A stretch of 64,000 bases of DNA from Silicimonas sp. (GTDB lineage Bacteria > Pseudomonadota > Alphaproteobacteria > Rhodobacterales > Rhodobacteraceae): NCBI GenBank assembly GCA_022826385.1, contig JAJDUZ010000066.1, positions 1-64,000 of the forward strand. Direction: 5' to 3'. Within the stretch, counting starts at the first letter, position 1, and the number at the start of each line of letters is the position of its first letter. Shown piece by piece: positions 1 through 8,574 of the stretch. The notes beneath the pieces were generated by a model. The model was given only the letters and a program-made list of their open reading frames with translations, was not told the origin of the DNA and ran no database searches. The translations under genes and the position numbers were made by a program.

Positions 1-974
1 GGGACGATCGGGTGCTCGCCCGGCAGAAGCGTGAAGCCGGCATCCGACAGCGATTGCCGCCAATACTGCGTGTTGTCGAAAAGCTGCGTTCGCAAGTTGT
101 CGGCCTCTTGCACCAGCTTGATCGCCTCGCTCCCGGCGGCCGTAACCATCGGGGGCAGGGCGTTCGAGAAGAGGTAGGGGCGTGCGCGCTGCCGCAGAAG
201 ATCGATGATCTGTTGCGACGCCGCAGTGTAGCCGCCGATTGCGCCACCAAGCGCCTTGCCCAGCGTACCGGTCAGGATGTCGACCTTGACGCCGAAATGC
301 GCGGGCGTGCCAGCACCTTTTGGCCCCATGAAGCCGGTGGCGTGGCAGTCGTCGACCATGATGAGGGCATCATAGGTGTCGGCAAGCGCGCGGATCTCGG
401 GCAGTTTTGCCAGTGTGCCATCCATCGAAAACACGCCATCGGTCGCGATCATGATGAAGCGGGCACCGTCGGCGCGGGCGGCTTTCAACTGCGTCTCGAG
501 ATCATCCATGTCGGAGTTGGCATAGCGGTATCGCCTGGCCTTGCAGAGGCGGATGCCGTCGATGATCGACGCGTGGTTGAGGCTGTCAGACACGATGGCA
601 TCTTCGGGGCCGAGAAGGGGTTCGAAGAGCCCGCCATTCGCATCAAAGCAGGCGGCAAAGAGGATCGCGTCGTCCATGCCAAGGAAGGCGGCAAGATCGC
701 GCTCGAGGTCACGGTGCAGGTCCTGCGTGCCGCAGATGAAGCGCACTGAGGCCATGCCGTAGCCGTGGTCCTCCATCGCGTGCCGGGCCGCTTCCATCAG
801 GCGGGGGTGGTCGGCCAGCCCCAAGTAGTTGTTGGCGCAGAGGTTCAGCATCTGGCGCCCGCCGACCTCGATGCGCCCGCCTTGCGGCGAGGTGATCTGG
901 CGCTCGCGTTTCATCAACCCGTCGGCGTCGATCCCGGCAAGGGTTTCCGTCAGGTGGGCTGCGAAGTCGGGCAT
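1..974 (-). CDS. kbl: Glycine C-acetyltransferase (2-amino-3-ketobutyrate CoA ligase), 3' end outside the window
   Basis: Reverse-strand translation from ATG at 974: [33 protein letters not shown]...[12 protein letters not shown]...[45 protein letters not shown]-dependent alpha-oxoamine synthase signature. Not shown as one ORF in the track because it runs off the edge. Confidence 0.9.
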   Translation of the reverse strand, partial: MPDFAAHLTETLAGIDADGLMKRERQITSPQGGRIEVGGRQMLNLCANNYLGLADHPRLMEAARHAMEDHGYGMASVRFICGTQDLHRDLERDLAAFLGMDDAILFAACFDANGGLFEPLLGPEDAIVSDSLNHASIIDGIRLCKARRYRYANSDMDDLETQLKAARADGARFIMIATDGVFSMDGTLAKLPEIRALADTYDALIMVDDCHATGFMGPKGAGTPAHFGVKVDILTGTLGKALGGAIGGYTAASQQIIDLLRQRARPYLFSNALPPMVTAAGSEAIKLVQEADNLRTQLFDNTQYWRQSLSDAGFTLLPGEHPIV

Positions 975-983
975 GAGAGGTCC

Positions 984-2114
984 TCAGCGTGGCATCGGGT
1001 TGGTGGCGGTCTTGTAGGGCTGCCAGTCTTCGATCTCGGGATAGAAGGTCTTGCGCCACGCGCGGACACGCGGGTTCATCCGGCGGCGCCAAAGGGGTGG
1101 AACCATCGCAAGCGCGCCCATGACAGCGTAGCCATGGGGCAGTTGCGGGGCGTCCTCGGCGGTCCATGATTGCAGCAGGGGGAACCGGCGGTCTGGCTTA
1201 TAGTGGTGATCGGAATGGCGCTGCAGGTTGATCAGCAACCAGTTCGACGCCTTCAGGGACGTGTTCCAGCTGTGATGCGGTTTGGTGTGCTCGTATTTGC
1301 CATCGCCGAGGTGTTTTCGCGTCAGGCCATAGTGTTCGATGTAGTTCACCAGTTCCAACTGCCAGACGGCGAAGAAGGCGTGGATCAGGAACATGACAAG
1401 CCCCAGCCTGCCGCCGACCCAGAGCGCGAGTGCGATGAAGCCAAGCTGCAGCAGGCCATAGCGCCAAAACGGGTTGCTGTGATGCCAGACCGGTCGGTCC
1501 TTGCGGGCAAGTTTTGCCGCTTCGGCGTTCCAGGCCGAGACAAGGCACGCCTTCAGGACACGCGGGAAGAACCGGTGGAACCCTTCGTTGTAGCGTGCGG
1601 TCACCGGGTCACGCGGCGTGCCGACATAGCGGTGATGGATCAGCAGATGTTCGCTGCGGAAATGCCCGTAAAGCGCCATGCTCATCAGGATATCGCCCAG
1701 CCATCGTTCCAGGCGCGAGGACTGGTGCATCAACTCGTGGGCATAGACGATGCCGATTGCGCCCGAGAGGATGCCGAGGCCTGCCGAGAGCCCGAAGATT
1801 TCAAGCGCCGAGAGATGGCCTGACCAAGCCACGAAGGCGATGATGCCAAAGACGGTCACCGCTTGGACTGGGGCCCAGATCACGGTGATGGCGCGGTGCC
1901 AGAACAGGTTGCTGTCCGGTGTTTCGGGGTCCTTGTTGGCGGCGTTGATGCCGGTAACGAGGTCAAGGACCGAGACCAGCACCCACGAGCCGAGGAAGAC
2001 GAGGATCACCGTCCAGCCGCCGTTGACGGCGCCGATCCACGCAAGCGGGATCAGGCCAAGCGACATCCAAAAGGGCAGGGCGTTCAGAAGCGGGGCAACC
2101 ATGGTTCGATTCAA
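984..2114 (-). CDS. alkB: Alkane 1-monooxygenase (AlkB-type membrane di-iron hydroxylase)
   Basis: Histidine boxes HELMH, HHRYVGTPRDP, NYIEHYGL and LQRHSDHH in a multi-TM protein of 376 aa. Confidence 0.88.
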   Translation of the reverse strand: MNRTMVAPLLNALPFWMSLGLIPLAWIGAVNGGWTVILVFLGSWVLVSVLDLVTGINAANKDPETPDSNLFWHRAITVIWAPVQAVTVFGIIAFVAWSGHLSALEIFGLSAGLGILSGAIGIVYAHELMHQSSRLERWLGDILMSMALYGHFRSEHLLIHHRYVGTPRDPVTARYNEGFHRFFPRVLKACLVSAWNAEAAKLARKDRPVWHHSNPFWRYGLLQLGFIALALWVGGRLGLVMFLIHAFFAVWQLELVNYIEHYGLTRKHLGDGKYEHTKPHHSWNTSLKASNWLLINLQRHSDHHYKPDRRFPLLQSWTAEDAPQLPHGYAVMGALAMVPPLWRRRMNPRVRAWRKTFYPEIEDWQPYKTATNPMPR

Positions 2115-2126
2115 GTGGGAAATCGC

Positions 2127-3185
2127 TCAGGAATCAACAAGCAACGCTGCGGCAAGGTCATAGGCTTTCCGCATCACCGTCGGAAGCGAGTTGGGGCGAA
2201 ACTCGGCTGCTGGCACGAAAAGCCCTTGATTGGGCGCGGCCGTTGCAGGCAGTTCCGCGATTTTAACCGTCAGCCGCAGGTGGAAATGCGTGAACGTATG
2301 GCGCACTTCGATCCCCGGATCGCGCCAATCGGCGGCGAGAGGGGGCGCGTCAACCGGTTGATCTGACCAATCACTGCCGGGCCAGCCCAGCATACCGCCC
2401 AGCAGGCCTTTCTCGGGGCGGCGCTCGAGCAACCATGCGCCGTCGGTGCGTCGGCCCAGATAGGCAATGCCATAGCGGGTGGGTTTGGCTTTCTTCGGCT
2501 CTTTCGCGGGCAGGCGTGCCTGTATGCCCAAGTCACGTGCAGCGCAGGCGTTGATCCACGGGCAGATGCCGCAGGCAGGTGATCGTGGTGTGCAGATTGT
2601 GGCCCCAAGGTCCATGACTGCCTGAGCGTAGTCTCCGGGACGGTCTTTCGGGGTCAAGACTGCGGCATGTTCGGTCAATTCGGGTTTTGCACGCGGCAGC
2701 GGCGTTTCGACGGCGTGCAATCGGGCCATGACGCGCTCGACATTGCCGTCGACCACCGTTTCCGGCTGGTCGAACGCGATCGTGGCGATGGCCGAAGCGG
2801 TGTAAGGGCCGATTCCCGGCAGCGTCAGCAGATCTTCGCGGGTGGTCGGAAACACGCCGTCATGCTCGCGGGCCACGACCCTTGCGCATTTGAGGAGGTT
2901 GCGGGCACGGGCGTAGTACCCAAGGCCCGCCCATTCCGCCATCACGGCGTCGTCAGCGGCGTTTGCCAGGTCGGTCACGCTGGGCCAAAGATTTGTAAAC
3001 TTGAGGAAATACGCCTTCACGGCAGCGACGGTGGTCTGTTGCAGCATGATTTCCGACAGCCAGACGCGATAGGGATCGGGCACTTCCCCGGCTTGACGCG
3101 CTGCTGGGCTGACGCGCCACGGTAACTCGCGGGCGTGGGTGTCGTACCAGCTCAAAAGATCGGCAGCCGAGGCAGTCTCACGCAA
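2127..3185 (-). CDS. mutY: A/G-specific adenine glycosylase
   Basis: HhH-GPD fold (LPGIGPYTASAIATIAFDQPETVVDGNVERVMAR), C-terminal Fe-S cysteines (CTPRSPACGICPWINAC), NUDIX-like C-terminus. Confidence 0.95.
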   Translation of the reverse strand: MRETASAADLLSWYDTHARELPWRVSPAARQAGEVPDPYRVWLSEIMLQQTTVAAVKAYFLKFTNLWPSVTDLANAADDAVMAEWAGLGYYARARNLLKCARVVAREHDGVFPTTREDLLTLPGIGPYTASAIATIAFDQPETVVDGNVERVMARLHAVETPLPRAKPELTEHAAVLTPKDRPGDYAQAVMDLGATICTPRSPACGICPWINACAARDLGIQARLPAKEPKKAKPTRYGIAYLGRRTDGAWLLERRPEKGLLGGMLGWPGSDWSDQPVDAPPLAADWRDPGIEVRHTFTHFHLRLTVKIAELPATAAPNQGLFVPAAEFRPNSLPTVMRKAYDLAAALLVDS

Positions 3186-3266
3186 TGTTTATGGCTCCTT
3201 GCGGGTTTCGGCTGGCAGTGGCCGGGTGGTCCTCTAGAATGTAGCGTCAGTACAGGAAGGCAAGAG

Positions 3267-3782
3267 ATGCCTGAAAAAGCGCAGAACACGGGAATTAAGC
3301 GCCGAAAGCGCGGGTTTGAGCGCGCAAGCGCCCTTGCCGCGGGCCGAATCCGTTCGGCCAGCGAATCGCGAGGCTTTGCCGTGTCGCGCCTTTTGACCCA
3401 CTGGGGCGAGATCGTTGGGCCGGATATTGCCCGCATGGCGCGCCCGGTGGATGTGACCTATGGTCAGAAATTTGGTGCAACGCTGACGGTTCTGACGACC
3501 GGTGCCAATGCGCCGATGCTTGAGATGCAAAAGGAAATGATCCGCGAGCGGGTGAATGCCTGCTATGGGTATTCCGCCGTTCAGAAGGTTCGGATCACCC
3601 AGACCGCGGCAACAGGCTTTGCCGAAGGTCAGGCCGTTTTCGATCCGAAGCCTGAAGCTCACCCGACCCAAGCGCCGGTCACATCTGCCGCCCGCGAGGC
3701 GGCGGCCACGGTTGCCGACACAGGTTTGCGCGAAGCCCTTGAGCGGCTGGGTGCAAACGTTCTATCCCCCCCGAAAAGCTAA
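3267..3782 (+). CDS. DUF721 domain-containing protein (DciA-like)
   Basis: In-frame ATG at 3267; FAVSRLLTHWGEIVGPDIARMARPVDVTYGQ is DUF721-like. Confidence 0.8.
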   Translation: MPEKAQNTGIKRRKRGFERASALAAGRIRSASESRGFAVSRLLTHWGEIVGPDIARMARPVDVTYGQKFGATLTVLTTGANAPMLEMQKEMIRERVNACYGYSAVQKVRITQTAATGFAEGQAVFDPKPEAHPTQAPVTSAAREAAATVADTGLREALERLGANVLSPPKS

Positions 3783-3798
3783 CAGAGAGTTGTCCCTT

Positions 3799-4470
3799 AT
3801 GACCCGTTCCCTGACCCTTATCGCAGCCTTGGCCGCTCTGGCCGTTGGCGGCTGGTTCCTGACGAACCAGGGTGCCACCCCTGTTGACCCGATCGGCGCC
3901 GCTTTCGCGCAGGACGCCTCGGACGTCGACACATCGTCTGTTCAGGAAATGTCGATTGGCAACCCGGACGCGACCGTGACCGTGATCGAGTACGCCTCGT
4001 TTACCTGCCCGCATTGTGCGTCGTTCCATGCTGGGAGCTTTAAGCAGTTGAAGTCCGACTATATCGACACCGGCAAGATCAACTTCATCTATCGCGATGT
4101 CTATTTCGATCGCTATGGCCTGTGGGCCGCGATCGTGGCGCGTTGCGGTGAAGGCGCCGAGAACCGGTTCTTCGGAATTGCCGACCTGATCTATGAAAAG
4201 CAGCGCGAGTGGGCCAGCAGCTCGAACAGTCCGCAGCAGATCGTCGATCAGCTTCGGACCATCGGCAAGACGGCGGGCCTGACCGACGCTCAGCTTGATG
4301 CGTGTTTCTCGGACGGTGATAACGCGCAGACACTGTATGCGTGGTATCTGCAGAACGCCGAAGAGGACGATGTGACCGGAACCCCGTCTTTCGTCATCAA
4401 CGGGCGCAAGTACAGCAACATGGGCTATGCCGAGATGAAGGATATCATCGACGGCGAGCTGGGCAGCTAA
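3799..4470 (+). CDS. DsbA family thiol:disulfide oxidoreductase, secreted
   Basis: Signal peptide MTRSLTLIAALAALAVGGWFLT, CPHC active site in EYASFTCPHCASFH, VTGTPSFVINGRKY. Confidence 0.9.
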   Translation: MTRSLTLIAALAALAVGGWFLTNQGATPVDPIGAAFAQDASDVDTSSVQEMSIGNPDATVTVIEYASFTCPHCASFHAGSFKQLKSDYIDTGKINFIYRDVYFDRYGLWAAIVARCGEGAENRFFGIADLIYEKQREWASSSNSPQQIVDQLRTIGKTAGLTDAQLDACFSDGDNAQTLYAWYLQNAEEDDVTGTPSFVINGRKYSNMGYAEMKDIIDGELGS

Positions 4471-5453
4471 GCAGTTAATTGAGCGAGCCGGTCGGTCAGC
4501 ACCTCCGGCTCGTTCAGCTTCAGGCGCACCGGAAGCGCCAGAACCTTCTGACGAAAACTCGGTGGCAGGCGCACGGCATCCTTCTCGGTCGTGACCAGTT
4601 GCGCGCCCAAGGCCGCCGCTTCGATTTCGAGCCGTTTCATCAGGGCATCCGTCAGCGGTTGGTGGTCGTCCAGCGCCTCGGCCCGGAGAAGGTTGGCACC
4701 TGTCGCGCGCACCGTCTGAAAGAACTTTTCCGGATGACCGATCCCGGCAAAAGCCAGCACATCCTGACCGTTCCAGTCCATGCCTGTGGGCAACAGCTCT
4801 AGCGCGCCGGTCAGGCGAGGCACATGGATGGCACTGCCCCAAGCCTGCTCGAATGCGGATTGTGCAGCAGCGTCACCAATGGACAGCACCATGTCGGCGC
4901 GCGCCAAACCTGCAGCGACCGGTTCCCTCAACGGCCCTGCAGGCAAGACGCGACCGTTGCCGAAGCCGCGCTGGGCGTCGACCACTACAAGGCTCAGTGC
5001 TTTTGGGACAGCCGGGTTCTGATGTGCGTCATCCAGCAGGATGATCTTTGCGCCGGCATCTTCGGCCAGAGCCACGCCAGCGGCGCGGTCGGGTGACACC
5101 CAGGTTGGCGCGAACGCAGCCAGAAGCAGCGGCTCGTCGCCCACATCCTCGGCTGTGTGGCGGGCAAGATCGACCTTCAGCGGTCCGGGTGCCCTTCCGC
5201 CATAGCCGCGAGACACGATGTGCACATCGCGCCCGGCGAGCAGTTCCGTCAAAGCAATGACGGTGGGCGTTTTCCCGGTTCCGCCGACATTCAGGTTGCC
5301 GACCGAGACAACCGGCACTTTCGGGCTGAAGACCGGGGCGCGCTTGACCCGTCGGGCTGTGCCCGCCGCATAGAGCGCCGACAAGGGTGCCAATGCCAGT
5401 GCCTGCCAGCCGGGCGCTGCGGCCGGGTTTTGCCAAAAGGACGGGGGACGCAT
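4467..5453 (-). CDS. lpxK: Tetraacyldisaccharide 4'-kinase
   Basis: VVSVGNLNVGGTGKTPTVIAL P-loop, DDAHQNP, TTEKDAVRL. Confidence 0.95.
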   Translation of the reverse strand: MRPPSFWQNPAAAPGWQALALAPLSALYAAGTARRVKRAPVFSPKVPVVSVGNLNVGGTGKTPTVIALTELLAGRDVHIVSRGYGGRAPGPLKVDLARHTAEDVGDEPLLLAAFAPTWVSPDRAAGVALAEDAGAKIILLDDAHQNPAVPKALSLVVVDAQRGFGNGRVLPAGPLREPVAAGLARADMVLSIGDAAAQSAFEQAWGSAIHVPRLTGALELLPTGMDWNGQDVLAFAGIGHPEKFFQTVRATGANLLRAEALDDHQPLTDALMKRLEIEAAALGAQLVTTEKDAVRLPPSFRQKVLALPVRLKLNEPEVLTDRLAQLTA

Positions 5454-6652
5454 CAGCCTGCGTCTTCGCGTTCGAAGAAACGCTCGGCCATCACCTCCGC
5501 CAACCGTTCGACCACATGGGCGCTTTCGGTGGTGGCCGCCCAGCCAGCCTGCGCCAGCGAAGCTGCCTTGTCGGGGGCCAGAAGCGTGATGATCGCCTCG
5601 CCCAGATCGTCGGCGTTCGAGACGGGCATACTGGCCGCATGTTTTTCGAGGGCGTCGAACCGGGCCGGGTTCGATCCAAGGTTGGGGCCATGCAACACGG
5701 CCGATCCAAGCGCTGCTGCGAAATAGGGATCGGTTGGTTCCGTGTCTGTCTTCAGGCTTCCGCCGATAAAGCTGACCGGGGCCAGACGATACCAGAGCCC
5801 GAGTTCCTCGTCTTCGGTATCGGCGACGTAGACCTGCGTCTCAGGGTCTGGTTCTTCCAGATTGGTGCGTCGCGCCACGCGCCACCCGCGCTCTTCGTAC
5901 CGCGATACAATCTCGCCCGCGTCTTCGCCCGTGCGTGGAACAAGGATCAGTAGCAACCTGTGCGCCGACCGAAACGCTTTACGATGCGCCGCCTCGACAA
6001 TGTCGATCTCGGGCCCCCGCACCTCGGACGCGAGCCAAACGGGTCGCCCGCCAAGAAGCTTGGATAGATCATCACATTCGGCTTCATTGCACGGCAGGGC
6101 ATAGACCGTGTCGCTTAGGGGACCAGTGATTTCGACCTGCGTGCTGCCGTTCTTGAGATGGGCACGCAGCAGGTTTGCCTCGGACGCCGACGAGGCGAAA
6201 CACGTGTCAAAAGCTGCCAGATAGCCCGGCAGCTTTCTTGGACTTGTCGCCATACGCTGGGCGGCGACTTGATAAAGAGGTATGCCGCGTGCCTTGGCCG
6301 CGATCAGCAGATTGGGTCGGGCGGGCTGCCCGATGACGACACAGAAATCAGGGTGCCAATGATCGAGAAACCGTGTGATTGTGCCATCCGTGTCGCCGGG
6401 CGCGTATTGGTGAATGGTCCGTTCCGCAACCGACTGGACCAACGGGGTCTCATCGATCGGCGTCACCAGCGTTTCGACCGTTTGTTCAAGACGACCCGAC
6501 AGCGCCTGTGCCAAGGCCGGGGCAGGCCCGGCGGTTGCAGAAGTCTCTGTCAGAACCCAGACCAGGCACCCATCCGGGCGCTGGGCTTCGGTTTGCCCAA
6601 GCTGTTCGCTTCGTCGATCCGTCGCCTCTTCCGAGCTTTGTCCAAGCGCCAT
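5453..6652 (-). CDS. waaA: 3-deoxy-D-manno-octulosonic acid transferase-like glycosyltransferase
   Basis: ASEVRGPEIDIVEAAHRKAF...LILVPRTGEDAGEIVSRYEERGWRVARR...PVSFIGGSL; placed between lpxK and DUF4170. Start uncertain: the open frame reaches 6835, first good ATG is 6652, and homologous-looking sequence (LSESARPRLRSRVGHAVDRLRR) begins at a CTG at 6718. Confidence 0.8.
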   Translation of the reverse strand: MALGQSSEEATDRRSEQLGQTEAQRPDGCLVWVLTETSATAGPAPALAQALSGRLEQTVETLVTPIDETPLVQSVAERTIHQYAPGDTDGTITRFLDHWHPDFCVVIGQPARPNLLIAAKARGIPLYQVAAQRMATSPRKLPGYLAAFDTCFASSASEANLLRAHLKNGSTQVEITGPLSDTVYALPCNEAECDDLSKLLGGRPVWLASEVRGPEIDIVEAAHRKAFRSAHRLLLILVPRTGEDAGEIVSRYEERGWRVARRTNLEEPDPETQVYVADTEDEELGLWYRLAPVSFIGGSLKTDTEPTDPYFAAALGSAVLHGPNLGSNPARFDALEKHAASMPVSNADDLGEAIITLLAPDKAASLAQAGWAATTESAHVVERLAEVMAERFFEREDAG

Positions 6653-6714
6653 GCGCCGCAGACGGTCGACCGCGTGTCCAACGCGGGACCGCAGGCGGGG
6701 TCTGGCGCTCTCGC

Positions 6715-6960
6715 TCAGTTGCCCAGCTCCTCGGTCGAGGAGGCCGCCGCCTCCTCGTCGCGCAAGCGATGCAGGTGCGCGATGTAATACCGCATATGCG
6801 CGTTGTCGACGGTGCGCTGCGCTGCTGATTTCCAAGCGTCATAGGCGCTGTCGTAATCCGGGAAGATGCCGACGATGTCGATTTCGTCCACGTCGCGGAA
6901 CACGTTCTTCGAGGGATCGACAAGCTCGCCGCCGAAGACAAGATGAAGACGTTGGGCCAT
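6715..6960 (-). CDS. DUF4170 domain-containing protein
   Basis: 81 aa, MAQRLHLVFGGELVDPSKNVFRDVDEIDIVGIFPDYDSAYDAWK; directly upstream of the Kdo transferase gene. Confidence 0.8.
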   Translation of the reverse strand: MAQRLHLVFGGELVDPSKNVFRDVDEIDIVGIFPDYDSAYDAWKSAAQRTVDNAHMRYYIAHLHRLRDEEAAASSTEELGN

Positions 6961-7041
6961 GGTTCAGGTCCTTTTCGGTTGGGCTGGAAGCTACCGACCC
7001 GGCAGCCGCCGTCAAGTTTGATCGCGGATAGCGTGCGCGGC

Positions 7042-7815
7042 CTAACGCCGGATTACCGTCTTGGGCCGGTGACGGGGCACCGAAAGTTCGGTGCGTCCTT
7101 TCTCGGACAAGGCAAAGGTCTGCCCCTGGTCGAACACGACGGGGATCAAAGGATTGCCCCAACCGGCACCGGTGTCGATGTTGACCCGGTTGCCGTAATG
7201 CGTCGGCTCGTCCACGGGGGTGTGGCCGTGGACGACCAGCGCTTCGTGGTCTCCGAGATGCCAAAGGAAATCGTCCCGTATCCACAAGAGATCTTCTTCG
7301 TCCTGAGCCTCGATCGGGAAACCGGGGCGAATACCGGCATGGACGAAGATCATGCCGTCCACCCGAAGCCAGACCGGCAGGGATGACAGGAAATCCACAT
7401 GGTCCTGCGGCACGCCACCCCGGGCGCGGCGCAGGAAGGCATCCTTCGACTCCAGCATCGATTTCTTCTGACCATAGGATGCAAGCGTTGCGCGTCCGCC
7501 TATGACCGAATGCAGCCAGTTCGTCCCCGATTTCAGGCGCGGGTTGCTGCCGTCGCCGCCATCTACGAAGTCGAGCAGCATCTGGTCGTGGTTGCCCTTC
7601 AGAACCAGCCAATCCCGCCCGGCGGCGATACCATCGATGAGATACTGGATGACCTTCGCGGTGTCTGGGCCGCGGTCGCAGAGGTCTCCGATATGGACAA
7701 CGGTTGCCTTGTCGGCTTTGTGCGCGGCCATGTCATCCGCGATCAGCGCATGCGCGATCAGCAGCTTGTCATAATGCCCGTGTATGTCGCCAACCGCGTA
7801 GATCATGTGCGCCAC
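7042..7815 (-). CDS. Metallophosphoesterase / serine-threonine protein phosphatase family
   Basis: GDIHGHYDKL, GDLCDRGPDT, GNHD, VVHGHTP motifs. Confidence 0.88.
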   Translation of the reverse strand: MAHMIYAVGDIHGHYDKLLIAHALIADDMAAHKADKATVVHIGDLCDRGPDTAKVIQYLIDGIAAGRDWLVLKGNHDQMLLDFVDGGDGSNPRLKSGTNWLHSVIGGRATLASYGQKKSMLESKDAFLRRARGGVPQDHVDFLSSLPVWLRVDGMIFVHAGIRPGFPIEAQDEEDLLWIRDDFLWHLGDHEALVVHGHTPVDEPTHYGNRVNIDTGAGWGNPLIPVVFDQGQTFALSEKGRTELSVPRHRPKTVIRR

Positions 7816-7819
7816 ATAC

Positions 7820-8515
7820 TCAGCTTTCAGCGTCCGGGCCAGCCGTTCGGTACAGCCAACCGGCGAAAACGGTTGCCAAGACCGCTCCGATCAGCTCGGC
7901 AGTGATGAAACCGGGGAGGTCCAACGGCCGGATGCCGGAAAATGTGTCAGTGAACGCCCGGCCAATCGCGACGGCCGGATTGGCAAACGAGGTCGACGCC
8001 GTGAACCAGTAGGCCGCCGTGATATAGAGCCCGACGATCCACGGTATGGACTGCGGCCGAGTTTTCAGGCCGGCAAGGATGAAGAAGACCAGCCCGAATG
8101 TTGCCACGACTTCGGACAGCCATTGTGCGCCCCCGGTTCGAACCGTTTGAGACGCCTGCAGGATCGCTTCAGCAAACATTGCGTGAGCCAGCCATGCGCC
8201 TAGGACTGCACCCACGATCTGGGCGGCTGTATAGGCGAGCCCCAGCGACACGGCGATCTCGCGGCGGAGCCCGAACGCCAAGGTGACCGCGGGGTTGAAA
8301 TGGGCCCCGGACACTGGCCCAAGCGCGGTGATCAGCACCACAAGGATCGCACCTGTCGGCAAGGTGTTGGCCAGAAGCTGCAGGGCCACGTCATCCGTCA
8401 GACGCTGCGCCATGATGCCCGAGCCGACAACGGTTGCCACCAGAACCCCGGTGCCAAACATTTCGGCGGCGCATTTCCTCTGGCTGTCAACGATCATGCT
8501 GATGAACCGATCCAC
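7820..8515 (-). CDS. MIP/aquaporin family channel
   Basis: Two NPA motifs (SGAHFNPAVTLAFG and FANPAVAIGRAFTDTF) in a 231-aa multi-TM protein. Confidence 0.88.
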   Translation of the reverse strand: MDRFISMIVDSQRKCAAEMFGTGVLVATVVGSGIMAQRLTDDVALQLLANTLPTGAILVVLITALGPVSGAHFNPAVTLAFGLRREIAVSLGLAYTAAQIVGAVLGAWLAHAMFAEAILQASQTVRTGGAQWLSEVVATFGLVFFILAGLKTRPQSIPWIVGLYITAAYWFTASTSFANPAVAIGRAFTDTFSGIRPLDLPGFITAELIGAVLATVFAGWLYRTAGPDAES

Positions 8516-8574
8516 TACACACCTGCGGTGCTAGCGTGGATCGGGCAGAACCGGAACCCCTGGAAAAGGATCAG

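Noticed and set aside
12-749. 245-aa plus-strand ORF at the window start
   Set aside because: Antisense to kbl, whose reverse-strand translation is unambiguous.
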